Assembly (NCBI GenBank): GCA_012184525.1
Contig: WOFQ01000085.1
Coordinates: 1 to 64,000 of the forward strand
Length of the DNA stretch: 64,000 bases
Source of the DNA: Xenoacremonium recifei
Taxonomy: Eukaryota; Ascomycota; Sordariomycetes; Hypocreales; Nectriaceae
Direction of reading: 5' to 3'
Part shown: in pieces, positions 1-12,324 of the stretch
Position numbering within the stretch: the first letter of the stretch is position 1
Layout: each line of letters opens with the position of its first letter
Made by a program: the position numbers and the translations under genes
The notes under the pieces: model-generated
Databases searched by the model: none
Told to the model about the DNA's origin: nothing
Seen by the model: the letters and a program-made list of their open reading frames with translations, nothing else

Positions 1-313
1 TAGGAGCACAGCTTGGGAGCTCTAGAGTTCTCGAGCTGTGGGTCTAAAAGCGTAAGCGATATTGCCAACGAGAGTGTAAGCCGAGGTTCCTCCACGGGCC
101 CAGCCCGTTACAGTGTGATAGCGCTAAATGCGGGTGGATACTTACTTTTGGCCACTAACTGTATCTATGGGAACTCCAGAGAGCAGGTGTCGGGAATAAA
201 CCGGAACTGGAAAGGAAATCATTTGAAAGGAGCACTCGACATTGGTAAGAGAAGAGCGGGATATCCTTCTTCCGTCTGGCATTATGGCATGACCTGGCCT
301 TTCCAGGTCACAA
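1..313. other. Left-edge non-coding tract
   Basis: No coding region is supported here. An open frame runs through it, but it shows no recognisable family and it overlaps the start of the HET-domain gene. It probably holds the upstream region of that gene. Confidence 0.4.
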
Positions 314-2538
314 ATGACACCCAAGTTCATCATGGACAGACATGCTGGGCGACAGAGCCTGATCCCCCCGCCACTCTGTAAAGAATGCGAGCCCATAACC
401 TTCGATGATTCGATAGGAACAGTCGTAGCTGAGCGACACAATGCTGACAAACCAGCCAGAGTCTGGATGCGGAAAGATATGTACCCCGATTGTCCAACCC
501 TCAGTGCGGGGTTCAAGGCTGGATGCAGCTTTTGCGGTTACCTTGCATCAGTCATTCAGACGAGGATGCCCAAATTCCGAGCTGATACATTAGAGGAGGA
601 TGCAACTATAATGATAAGCCTAGACTCTCCCGCAATTCAGATGCGTGCGGATGTGGTTGATGTGACCAGTTGGGGTTCAACCGACTATGGGACTGCAAAC
701 AATGGTATTTACAGGTTGAACTTGGTGGTTGAGAGTGAAATTTGGGACACGCCATGGAGATATACTCCTTCTTTTTACACTGGAGACGGTACGTTTCTCC
801 TAACTTGATTGCCTATATCACAGTCGTACTTGGTCTTACTCTAAAGTTCACAATAGACCAAGTAGCGCGTCGTTTAGGGATCTGCCTTCGACTACCGGCC
901 TCGCATGTATTGGATCAGGCAAGCTTGAGGATGATCAGATCCTGGATATCCGAATGCGATCATACACACCGTCGATGTCGACATTTGGAAGACACCTTAC
1001 CCGAGGTGCAAGGACTTCCAACACGCCTCATCGACATAAAAAATGACCTAGCCCCAGCTCTGGTAGCTGGAAATTTACTTCCTCACCTGACGAAGTACGT
1101 AGCCCTAAGTTACTGTTGGGGCCCGCCATCTCAAGCAAAAGCACAACTCATTACCACTACGAAATCGCTCCAAGATCATCAAAACGGAATCCCTATCTCG
1201 ACAATGCCATTGACATTTCAAGATCTCATCCTCACTGCTCGTCATCTTGACATCCGCTACGTGTGGATTGATGCACTCTGTATAATCCAGGATGACGAAG
1301 CTGACTGGGAACGCGAAGCGGGCCGCATGTTTCTAGTATATCGAAATGCGTATTTAACCATCGCCGCGGGTGGACCATCGTGTCACTCAGGCTTTTTGAA
1401 GCGCGGTGAATTTGGTCCTTCCGTCTCGATTCCATTTCGTTCGAGTCAAGATGGGGCTCAAATGGTGGGGTCGTACATTCTCTCATCTTCTGAGGGCAAT
1501 GCTCGCACCTGGGACGCCGATCCTCCTCACCACATGAGCAATACAGCGTGGAGCAAGAGAGCCTGGACCTTTCAAGAAGACATAACGTCTCGACGAGTGC
1601 TATACATGACGGCCACTGCATCCTTCTTCCGTTGCCAAACACATCGGTGCTTGGAGCAGGACGCCGTTTCCTACCCGACTGTTCGAGATTGGCAGGCACT
1701 TCTTCGTCCCTCTTCGCAAAATATTGATAAAAAGAAGCTTTACAACCTTTGGGATGCCTTGATAGTCACTTACGCTGAGCGGGGACTGACAAAGGAACGC
1801 GACAAGTTTCCTGCGCTCGCTGGGTTGGCCCGCATGTTCTCCCATGCATTAGAGGATGTATACCTGGCCGGGATGTGGCGACAAGAGTTCCATCGCGGGA
1901 TGTTATGGTTCACATATAGTAATGCAGCCAAACCGCAAGCCTGGCGTGCGCCTAGCTGGAGTTGGGCATCATGGACCGGCATCGTGGAAATGTTGCCTCG
2001 TGTGGGAGAGCCTGTCAAGTCTCAAATAACTCTCATTGACGTCCACATGAAACCAGCGGGCCCAGACCCATTTGGGGTCCTCCAAGAGGGATGGGTAATC
2101 TTAAGGGCTCGGATTCAGCCGGTGGTTGTGAAATTGACGAGTAGGGAACGCTATTCAACCATGTCTTGGTATGCCGACATATTCGATGAGGATTCTAGTA
2201 TTATTGCCCATGGATCTTTGGACTCGATCACCTTTTGTGGACTAAAGATTGATGGATCTTACAAACCGGCACCGCTGCAGGAGATCGAACACTTGAAATC
2301 CATATCAGCACTCCTCGTTGCCCTTACTTGCGAGGATTGTTTCGATCAGGATGAAGGAAATGAACAATACCTTGATGCTTCATTTCCTGCTGGTATCCTG
2401 GTAACTCCAATACAAGGACGGGCATCTGATGGCATTCCGGTTTATCAAAGGGTTGGTATCTTCCACACAACAGAACTCGCAGGAGTCGGTATAGATATGT
2501 GGAACAGACTTACTATATCTACAGTAAAACTTATATAA
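314..2538 (+). CDS. HET-domain (heterokaryon incompatibility) protein
   Basis: This is a cytosolic protein of the fungal HET family, whose members trigger or modulate allorecognition and cell death after hyphal fusion. Two exons fit (314-788 and 857-2538), with a 68-nt intron running from GTACGT to CAATAG. The spliced product is 718 aa. A short Cys-containing N-terminus is followed by the HET domain at about residues 237-395. The hallmark blocks are visible: YVALSYCWG, then LTFQDLILTARHLDIRYVWI leading into DALCIIQDD, then WEREAGRMFLVYRNAYLTIA. A later W(A/S)KRAWTFQE block is also typical. The C-terminal half has no recognisable motif. A downstream ATG at 329 is an alternative start. HET genes are fast-evolving and often sit in accessory DNA, consistent with the gene-poor surroundings. 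The family call is firm; the specific partner is unknown. Confidence 0.9.
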
Positions 2539-3713
2539 CCGTGGGCCTGAGTCTATATTTTTAATCATTTTCAACCCTAAGATCTATCAGCAGGACTTAG
2601 GTGACTTGGAGCGTTTCTAAGCATTTTTATGGTCTAACGTGCTGTGCCGGAAGCCTTGGATTTCCATCTTCTATATATCTCGTGATACCAACGGGATCTT
2701 GAAGTTCAATCGACCGTCTCCTACCCACATATTTGGGGTATCTTTGCCACCATGCTTCTCTTTCAGTTGACTTATTTCGCCGCAATCGCGCTTCTATAGT
2801 CTATTCTTGTAACAGAACTACCGGCCTCAGTTCTTCACGACGGCCCGGTTCTGGTCGAAGTACCAGTCAACACGGGAACTAAGGGCGACTAGACAAAGAA
2901 AGTTTGCCACCTCAGATCTAGCCCTTCTCTACCCCAGATTCGTGGCATATTTCACATTTCTATACCCGTCGGGATGTTGATAACGTCGCCCTGGAAAGTA
3001 GGTTGGATGCTTGCCTGGGTCATCTATACTTCAGTGCAAAATTTAGGGCATGTTTACAGCTCGCCACCATCTTCCAGACATCCTCGGTCAGATCTAAGAT
3101 TCTCCTTTTTCCCAACCCCTCAAGATCACATGCCTGCCCTTCAGGTGATGCGGACAGCAAAGTACGGTTCTACGCAGGATCCAGAGTCTGAACACTAGAC
3201 AGGGTTATGCTCTTACCAGTTGTTAAACACCCCGAAGTCCGATAACTTGCATATCAGAAATAGGTAGTGCCAAGTGACTTGTCGCCTGTCCTTCGGAGCC
3301 GTGGTGGAGCGTTGCATCCAATCCATAGTGGCCTATCATGTTCTGCTCCCCGAGAGGTGGGTAAGCAAACACAGGGCGCTAGCGTTTACATGCGTCGACT
3401 ATGGGGCATAGTCGAATCTAGATCAGCTCTTTTAAAATGTGGCGAGCTGAAGACTAGCTGTAAGCACGAGAATTTGAATAGCTCGTCACGTCTATTCAAT
3501 CTTCTCCGCAGAAATGCATACGTGGCTAGTTGTTATTGGTTATCATATCAATAGTCAAGCTGTATGTCTTGGTCCTTGATAATCGAGACCGAGAAGTGAG
3601 TATTCACACCGTGATAGACTGCTTTCCCGCCGCCATGATGGACCCTCTTGTATGGATGTTGATGTCCTAGTCAATTATATGAATATGTGCTTACCAGTAT
3701 TTCTTCACGAAAT
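2539..3713. other. Gene-free tract between HET gene and tyrosinase
   Basis: Only short frames of fewer than 100 codons occur, with no recognisable motif, signal peptide or splice-linked continuation. I see no repeat or mobile-element ends. The right end is the tyrosinase promoter. Confidence 0.4.
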
Positions 3714-3724
3714 TATATAAATAG
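3714..3724 (+). promoter_or_regulatory. TATA-like element of the tyrosinase gene
   Basis: TATATAAATAG lies 92 nt upstream of the tyrosinase ATG. It is followed by a pyrimidine-rich stretch, the usual arrangement of a strongly expressed fungal core promoter. Confidence 0.45.
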
Positions 3725-3815
3725 TGTTTTCTTGTCTGCGCTCTTCATCTTTTCTTGATCAGATTAAACAATTCACCTAACTTGTCAAATACTTCCACCA
3801 AGTGTATACTCAAGA

Positions 3816-6218
3816 ATGTCGGACAAAACCTTCGCCATTAAGGGCATTCCGCCACCTGCGGATGTTCAATCCAAGAAGAAAGAAATTCCTTATGCCCCTG
3901 GCATGCCTGTCCGTGTCGACATCTCCAAGCTCTTCCCATCGGATGATCCGTTCATCCAGAAGCAATGGACACTATTCATTTTGGCTCTGGATAAGTTCAA
4001 GGCCATGAGTGTTGACGAATGCCTTTCCTATTTCCAAGTTGCTGGCATCCATGGATATCCTGAAACATCCTGGGACGGTGCAGATCCACCCCCCCAGGAC
4101 CCTTCGAACCCAGACAGCCTTCCCGTAGGCGCAAATCCTTTCGGTGGCTACTGTCACCATAACTCGATTTCGTTCCCTACATGGCATCGCCCTTATATGT
4201 TGCTCTTCGAGGTTGCTCCCCCCTGGTTTCTTAACATTATTCTGCTGCTGACTCCTTCTTAAGCAACTCATCTGGAAGAACATGAACCAGATCCTAGACA
4301 GTTGGGGACTCGATGAACCCGATACTCACCAGTGGAAAGAAGCCGCTGATTTGTGGAGGCTTCCATATTGGGACTGGGCTCGAGAGCAGACTTATGGTGA
4401 TGCGAGTCAGGAAAACACATCCGTCAAAAAGTGCGCCCTACCATACGCTCTGACGCTGGACCGTGTGCCAATCTATCCACCACCTGGAAAAGACTATGAT
4501 TCGCCTTTCCCCAATCCTCTTTGGGGCTTTGTCAACCCAGAACAGGACGACAATAAGAAGCCGAGAGCGTTTGGTGACATGCCGGCGGGGAAGACAAAGT
4601 GGAATATCAAAGACACTAAGGCAAAGCCTCCCATGCCAGTAAGATGCAACCTACGAAAGCTTTCCTGGCGATGTACTGACTTTTCTCGTCTTTGAGTGGG
4701 GTAGATGCAGTGGTGTAAGCCGTTATGGAATCATTAGCAACGACGGAGGGAAAACCTGCACCGGTCTCGACGGGAACAATGAGTTCGCCGTGGCAAATGA
4801 ATGGATGGACAACTTTGCCAAGAATTGGTACAATCCTTCTACTTCTAGTCCACCGGGCAAGTTCGAGCCGCCTGGAACATTGGCAGATGCTGTCAACCGA
4901 CTCTTTTCTAAGGAATACAGCGATACCTGGGGATCCTTTGCCAGTACCAAGTGGTGGCTGGAAAGTGCGCAGAACCTGACCACCGGGTATCTATCGCTCG
5001 AATACATTCACAATAACGTGCATGTAAGTATAGTTGACCACACCTATATCCAAGCTCATCTTCCCTAACAGACATAGGTAATCTCCGGCGGTGGTGATTT
5101 TGACACCGGGGTTGGCCACATGTCAGATGTCCCCGTCGCTGCCTTTGATCCTATGTTTTGGCTCCACCACTGGTAAGTAAACTAAATGCTTCTTCCTTTC
5201 AACAAGGCGCTGCTAAATTCTTAGTAATATTGATCGTCTTCTTTCAATGTGGCAAGTGTTGAACTGGAAGGTTTGGTGGAACACTCCTGAGCCATCCAAT
5301 AACGGAGACAACTATCCAGATCCCGCCTCCAGTGACCCTCTTCAGCCTTTCCACAAACTAGAGACCGAGGACCCGAAGTCTGGATTCTGGACTTCAGACC
5401 AAGTTCGTGACTGGACAGAACTCAACTACTCGTATGAGGATCTCATACCGACCGCCGATGCGATTCTCCCGGACGGAAGCCTTGACGAGGAGATTTACCG
5501 TGCGGAGCTGCTGGCTCATATCCACGAAAAATACTCCAGCACGCAGGTGTACTTTGAGCGGCTGTTTGGAGACGAGGAAATCACAAACGGAGATTTCTTT
5601 GGCCCTAACAACAGTGAAGAGAGGACATGGAACGACTACATAATCAACGTTATTTACGATCGTTATGCAATCGGTGGCAGTTCATATAAGATTGAATTTT
5701 GGCTTGGTGGTGCTCATAACGACCCGGACAGCACATTTGCATTCAAGGAGAACCTGGTGGGCCAGGTCTACTCACTCGGAGGAATGCTCTCTGGCCCAAT
5801 GGAGTCGTCTGGATGTAACAATTGCAGCACTCAACGAGAGGCCAAGGTGTTGTCAAAGGCACAAGTGCCGCTGACGATTCCCATTATATCTCAGGCCCTA
5901 AATCCTGGCTATGAGCATCTCAGCACGACGCGTCGCCACCACGTCATTCCATATCTCAAGAAGCACCTTCACTGGAAATTTGTGCAAATTGGTGGCAAAG
6001 AGAGGCCTGCAACCGACTTCCCTGATACTACTATAGCTGTCTTGAGAGGAACGGGGAAGCCTCAGCCCCGCTCGCGAAGCGGGAAGAACATGCCACCCAA
6101 GTATGGAAATTACAGACTTGAGTACGACGCTACCGACGGTAAGGAAGGTGGACTTACCCGTGGCGATGAGCTGTTGGGTGAGAGCCATACAGCTGAGTTC
6201 AACTTTAGACGGATCTGA
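3816..6218 (+). CDS. Tyrosinase (type 3 copper monophenol monooxygenase)
   Basis: The enzyme hydroxylates monophenols to o-diphenols and oxidises them to o-quinones, a step in melanin or phenolic metabolism. Five exons (3816-4211, 4264-4638, 4697-5023, 5078-5172, 5225-6218) give 728 aa. The third exon must start after the GAG acceptor at 4696 to restore the WGRCSGVSRYG block. CuA is around residues 111-132 and includes the Cys-His of GGYCHHNSISFPTWHRPYML, the Cys expected to form the thioether bridge. CuB is around residues 370-400, with GHMSDVP and FWLHHCNIDRLLSMWQ. There is no signal peptide, so it is probably cytoplasmic. It belongs to the long fungal form with a C-terminal shielding region that, in this family, is cleaved to activate the enzyme. 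No pigment PKS is adjacent. Confidence 0.93.
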
Positions 6219-7231
6219 CTGGATTTTGAGGACGGATAGTTCTGGGGATTACTCTCATAGTCTTCTTCTTATAGATGGAGATAGTGAAATGGAAAGATCG
6301 TATGCGAAAAGGGAAAGCCTCACAGCTATACCATTATAGATAACATAACGTGTATGGGTTGATAGTTAAGCATTTCAACCCACGGTCGTGCTGTCAATTC
6401 ATCTTCATCTTCCTCTATTTGCTGTAAGATCTATTAGGAAGAAGATGGCCCCGTTTAAGCTGGTACTCAGTCTTTTCTACAAACCAAGAATTGGAAATTG
6501 TATCCGCGAGTGCTTGCATCGACTACTTCATCCCCAGAGCCAAAGTACTCATTAAACTCTTTGAAAACTTCTCAAATTCCATTTCATGTTGAGGTTGTAC
6601 GCTGAAGATATCAAAAGACTCAATACGTCTTTACTGCTACCGGTACGAATAGGATGTAGACCCATAACATAAACAAATGAGAGGAAAATGAAGGGCAAGC
6701 GTAATGAAATGATTTATTTCCATATTCATGGTGATCGATAATATAATGTGGATACTTTGACTTGGATAGGCGGGGCAGATTCCATGTAACGTGTGACAGA
6801 AGACAGCTCATTTATTAAGACGGCAAGCACTATGGGGATAGCACAGGCCTATAAAAAACGGCAGGTGTCGCACGTTGCGCATGTTTTAACTAAACACGTG
6901 AAAATCGGACGCCGATTTGCAAACTACTCCACAGCATCCTCCTTGAAACTGTGCAAATCTCCGCACTGCTACAAGAAACATTTATTCTATGAGGACGTCA
7001 GAGGTTAGACAAATGAATCAAGGAAATGCATGATATAATTGAGACTCCTCATTATGGTTTCTTCGTTTCAAGTCATTATCGCCTACCTAAATGGTACGAC
7101 ATGTATTAGAGCACAAGCGGCTTGCTACTGAAACTCATCTACCCTATCGCAGCTGTCATGATCATACGTATAAACATCCCATGACGGAACTTAAAGTTGA
7201 TGCGTAATTCCCACAGCTACATGATATCAAA
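6219..7231. other. Intergenic tract, tyrosinase to GH71
   Basis: There is no supported gene. The short frames on both strands lack motifs. It presumably contains the tyrosinase terminator region and the promoter of the GH71 gene. Confidence 0.4.
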
Positions 7232-8905
7232 ATGCATACACCCATCTCGTTATGTGCCGGCCTCGGCCTGGTGATTGGCACAGTTGCGAACATTGTCCCT
7301 AAAGCAACCACGGAAAAGCCAGTGTAAGCGAGAATTATCTCGGACTGTTCAGACTGCTCATTAAGTGCACATAGATTCGCTCATTACATGGTTTGTAGCG
7401 ATTGGAATGCTGATGTCAAAGAACCTACTCTTCTGACTGCCATAGGTTGGTAATATTTATGACGGAGACGTCTACACCGACATTGTCGACGCGCAAACCT
7501 TGGGCATTGATGCGTTTGCTATAAATTTTGGTGATTCACTTTGTCGCTGCTGAATAATACGGTTGTGACTAACGCCGAAGCAGACCAATATGCATGGTGG
7601 TCCAACGAGACGGTGGATTACCTCTTCAACAATGCTGACACGCTTGGTTTCAAAATATTCTTCTCCTTTGATATGTCAGGAAGCTACTTCTCGAGCCCGG
7701 ACGAGTATGCTACCTACCTCCAAGGATATTTGTCGCGAGACTCGTACTACAAGTACAATGGAGTCAATCTCGTGAGCACATTTGGAGTAAGCTGGCTGTT
7801 CTTGACCCGATCCAGACTATATCTGACCTTCATGCAGGGTGAGTCTGTCACAGAGGATCAATGGAAGGGCCTCAGGGATGTGGTGGGGGATATCTTGATT
7901 GTTCCAGCCTTCTATCAGAGCACACCCTCCACGTCATTCTTTGACCAATATTCCGAGCTAGTAAGTATCATACGGGTTGGCTTTGTGTGTCTTAAATAAC
8001 GTGGATAGGACGGCTTGATGAACTGGAATTCGTGGCCTTCAATTACCGATGGGAAGGTGATTGTGTCAGACATCGACGACGAAACATATCTCCAAGCCGC
8101 ACAGAACGCCGGCAAGCTTTTCATGATGGGAGTCTCGCCCCTCCAGTTCAAGCACCTGGATAACTCCAACTGGTATCGCAGAGGAGAAGAGAACATAGAG
8201 TACCGGTTCGGTCAGGTGTTGGACCTTCAACCAGACATGATTGAGCTACAGACATGGAACGACGGTGGCGAGAGTCACTATATGGGGAACCTCTGGTTTG
8301 AGGCCCTGGACGGCTCAGCCGTCCCAAACTACACAGATAACTACAACCATACAGGCTACTGGGAAGTTCTGCCGGCTTTTATCAAGGCATGGAAGCGAGG
8401 CGACACGACTACTGATAATATGGTGCCTACGAATGGTGAGGTGGCTCAGGGAGTGTTTTGGCACCACACGCTTTTGACGGCGGCGGACTGTTCATCGGAT
8501 CCATTAGGCAAGCCAGATGGTATTGATAATGCAGAAGATATTATCTCAGTAAGGGAGAAACTCTTTTAGTGCGTGTGAGCTGAACTGATCAATTCTCAGG
8601 GAATCGTCTTGGTGGCAGAAGGCCAGATGGGGCTCAGCGTCTCCGCCACGAGCGGCTCAACGGCACTGGGAACTCAAGATCTCGACGTCGGGTTCAACAA
8701 GTTTTCCTTTTCAGGTTTGACGACTGGGGCAGTGAGAGTGACAGTCTCCAATGGCGAAACAACTGTTCTCGGAGGATCAGGACCTCTCGATGTACGTCTT
8801 CTCGAAACTAAAACCGAAGCCCCCAGATCAACTAAACATCCCCAGGTCGTCGATTCAAGTTCACTATGCAACTACAACTTCCAGGTAGTACCTCTGTCCG
8901 CGTAA
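7232..8905 (+). CDS. GH71 alpha-1,3-glucanase (mutanase-like), secreted
   Basis: The enzyme hydrolyses alpha-1,3-glucan of fungal cell walls, used in wall remodelling, autolysis or mycoparasitism. Eight exons fit (7232-7323, 7375-7390, 7446-7530, 7584-7786, 7838-7960, 8009-8548, 8600-8791, 8846-8905), giving 436 aa. Exon 2 is only 16 nt. The hydrophobic N-terminus (about 20 aa ending near IGTVAN) is a signal peptide. The GH71 signature is clear: FAHYMVGNIYDGDVYTDI near the mature start, then FSFDMSG, PAFYQSTP, NWNSWP, MGVSPLQF, and LQTWNDGGESHYMG with the NDxGES motif. The protein is at the short end for the family and has no obvious C-terminal carbohydrate-binding module. The last intron (8792-8845) is a multiple of three without a stop, so it could be retained. 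Confidence 0.88.
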
Positions 8906-10936
8906 GACCAAATGCAGCTCAAACCATCTCATACCGGCAACGCAGCCACGTTGCGTCTAGTAATGGAATTCAACAACCAACTTCAAGACAATATTCGCGA
9001 CAGTTCTTGTGATCTTTGTGAAGCCTAGGGCATTTAGATACTCAGTATTGCTCGTAGTCCCGCATGATGACCTATATATTAGTTAAGTATGTTCTGATAA
9101 CTTATAGTCTGATATATAATAGTGTCTAGATCTATATTTCATTCACGGTAAGGGCTTACCTCGATTATGGTGTTAACCTCTCCATTATAGCCGGATCTCG
9201 GCCTGAAGTAATTTCCGTCCTCACGCCTTGCAGTATATTGACCCCTTACAGGGCTCAGCAAGCATAGGACAAGGCAGATTCCTCTAGTTTCCGCGCGTAT
9301 GGAACTCTCCAGCCGCCGCTTCCAAAAACCACCTTGCTGGCATTTCGCCAGCCGTTCATCAACAATATCAGCCTTACTCGACTGTCGGACTGTCCCGTTT
9401 GAGGCAAAACAAAATTATCCGCCTGCTGCATAGACGGCCAAGCAAGTATAGCGGAAACATAACTCTCGTTCTTGGGGCTTAGGCTGGATACGTGGGTTGA
9501 TGATTAAGTCGTCTGGATCTGCCCTGCCGTCCTGGAAACCCTTGCAATGGGTTGCGTCGATACTTCACTCCAGATGATAGAGACGATGGCCCAGCTATAC
9601 CCCGTCGGCGGCCGTGGAAGACCAGGACCAAGAAGAGGCGACGTCGAGCCTGGAGCAACCCCCCTTGCGCACTTTCGATGACTACAGTAGTCCCATTAAA
9701 AATGATGTATCTGACTCAATCTAGACTTCAGTAAAGTAAGTTTCCGCGAGGACGGATCTTATTGCGTTCGCAACACAATGCCTTGCAACAAGCTTATCCT
9801 TCTACAATATTGTAGACCGTACCATGTATTAAGAGTATCTGCTCAATCGAGAAATTAGTCGTGAGAGGTAACACAGTTGTCTTGGCGGTAGCTAAGATAT
9901 CGCTTGCACCCAGGCCGGCTTGGGTTCGTATGCAACGGGCCACGAGTCGAACTCGCTTACTGCCTGGTCGACGATCCGCGGAATGCCTTCCCTTGTCGCA
10001 ATACTGGCGGGCCTCTTATCGTTGATCGTGTTATCGAGCCGTTTCATGAACGGTGCTGTCGTCACAAAGTAGCTTTTTACACCGCTACGCATTACAACGG
10101 TACGACCCCGGGCACATGTCTTTCGTAGAGACAAAATCTGCTCCTCGAAGTCCTACGCCCTCTTTACAATGGAGTGGGAGTGTTTATTGACTTCTAACGC
10201 CTTAGAAAGACAGACTTTGGGTAAATAAGAAGCCTGTTGTGAACAACCGTTCGAGCCAGGTATGTCAAGTTCACATGCTTGGGGTCGCTGTCTATCTCAG
10301 TTTCGAAACAAACCGTCGTTGGTTTTGCTCCCATAAACACTTGCGATAGTCAGCAGGGAATCGTAGCAGTATTCGTCCGCCAAGGTCAATATCGTATCCC
10401 AATCTTGTTATCGACCTTCCTGTACGATGCACGCGGACTCGACTCACAGATAACGGACATCAAGCCCGTGTGTCAAATTCACGGCATCACGGAGAATGCG
10501 CCTCAAGATGGCAAATTTCAATTGAATAATAACCGTTGAAAATTTTCCTGGGTGACTCGAATGGGATGTTGACCCCCTTTGCAGTGGCTCAGTGTAAGAT
10601 GATAGTCTGTCTGACGGCAACTTTCAAGCAGATACGGCTCATCTAGGCCTTCAGGCTGCCCAAAACTAATCATTCTGTACGTCAAAGGCATGCAAATAGT
10701 TGAACTCTACAAGTATATCTATTTTATATATGAGCTGGCTCATCAGGGTAGAACATATAGCTGCACTGACATGAATTTCTCATTTACTATTTGCTCTGAC
10801 TTGAGATCCCTTTTATCACACAGGTTCACCTACGATTCTTGTGCTTAACGAGATAAGCCCCGTCAGCGCCACATCGCAGAGTTATGGAAAGAGTAGAATT
10901 TAAATATTTACTGTCGGGAGTTTCCCATCCTATTCA
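8906..10936. other. 2-kb gene-poor tract
   Basis: No gene is supported. A GC-richer island at about 9540-9740 encodes basic Arg-rich frames, and frames of 74-86 codons occur at 9900-10540, but none shows a family signature, a signal peptide or splice-linked extension. Decayed genes are possible; I could not identify any. Confidence 0.4.
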
Positions 10937-12324
10937 TCAATCTGACAACGTTGCTCTCAACATAGGAACAAGCGATTCCTGAACAAAATCGATGTTTCTC
11001 CAGGTTGTCCAGTTATGAGTCAATAATCCCCAAGTTTCATCGTAGTCCTGTACACCGGATCTGATATAATAGCTTCCTACCAGGACCCAGATCATCCATC
11101 CAGCGCTGCCTTCCGGAAGGAACTGGGACAAACACGATGCGTAGACACCTTCCCAGGTGTCGTCAGTCATGTCGAATCCCCATTCAGTCATTAAAACAGG
11201 GAAGACGTTCTTAGTACTCGGGTCGGATGAGTTCATGGCTTGGAATCCATCCTGGGACAGACTTTCCTCCAGTGAGGTACAGCTTGTTGAGGTGGTGGCG
11301 TAATTGTGGATTTCCAACACGATTTTATCTTCGTAACCCGAGAAGTCATTAATTTCAAAGGTGCCAGTACCTGGAGCGAGAGCTGTGCCTTGAACGACGG
11401 GAGTTAGATATGTGTCGTAACTAAGACCAGAGAGAAGGATCAACGGGTCGGGATTAGCTGTATGGATTGCTGCAGCGCCCTCCTTCACATATGAATACCA
11501 AGTCTGCCAATTGTATGGTGCGGCAGATCCGGAGTCACTACCTTCTGGCTCACGGAGCTCATTGCGAAGCGACATTGACATCAGATTGGACCAGGATTTT
11601 CCCTTCGTAAGTCAGCAGATATTCACTCATTTTCTGTGTCAATACATTCTCACATGAGTAGCCATATAAGCCAGGCCTCTGAGCCAGTTATCAACGTTGA
11701 AGTATTCATCGCCAAACCAAGCATTTCCGTCAGTCTCGGAACAACACCATATTGCCTCAGAGACGTGATTGTCCAAATGAACGTAGATCTCCTGCTTTGC
11801 GCATTCGGACGCCACAGCATCAAAGACCTAATAAAATCAGCTCTATGGACACTCGAATATAGAACGAGATGGCTAAGTATACTAACCTCTAGTCTTGTCG
11901 TATTTTCGTTAAATGCTTGATTATTTTCCAGCACCTTTCCTAGTATAATAGTTCCGTTGGAGTCGCCCAGAGCCTCGGCGAAAGCTTCCTTCAACGTGAT
12001 ATCTTTTTGATCATTTTCGTAGATCTGGTCAACCATTTCGATGGCATAAGTGAGTCGAATCACGTTCATCCCGATGCTTTTTATATCGGAAACGATTTGG
12101 GCGATCGACTGGTACTGCAGCCCTTCTGGAACCATAGCATTGGCGTGTCCCGGCCAGTTTGTCCCAGCATATTTCACCGTGTTGTTGGATTGGTCAACTA
12201 TCCTCGCACCAGACGTAGAGAAAGGTCCATTCGGCCAGGCACTCTGTCTAGTTAAAATAGCACTAGATGATGCTGTACCTGCCGTAAGCAGGATATAAAG
12301 GAAGCGAGACATGCTGAATTTCAT
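10937..12324 (-). CDS. GH5 endo-glucanase/cellulase-like, secreted
   Basis: A secreted glycoside hydrolase of family 5, predicted to cut beta-1,4- or related glucans. Three exons on the minus strand (12324-11887, 11827-11654, 11602-10937) give 425 aa. A signal peptide of about 20 residues precedes the mature region. The GH5 sequence landmarks are present: NVIRLTYAIE on an early beta strand, VHLDNHVSEAIWCC, the conserved GKSWSNLMSMSLRNE carrying the Asn-Glu acid/base pair, the VLEIHNY strand, and VLMTEWGF carrying the nucleophile Glu. These two Glu residues are the expected catalytic pair. It is convergent with the GH71 gene across a long spacer. The substrate is not determinable by eye. Confidence 0.9.

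Noticed and set aside
9552..9734. An Arg/Lys-rich 60-codon frame in a GC-rich patch.
   Set aside because: The basic composition follows from GC-rich codons; no motif or continuation in either direction.
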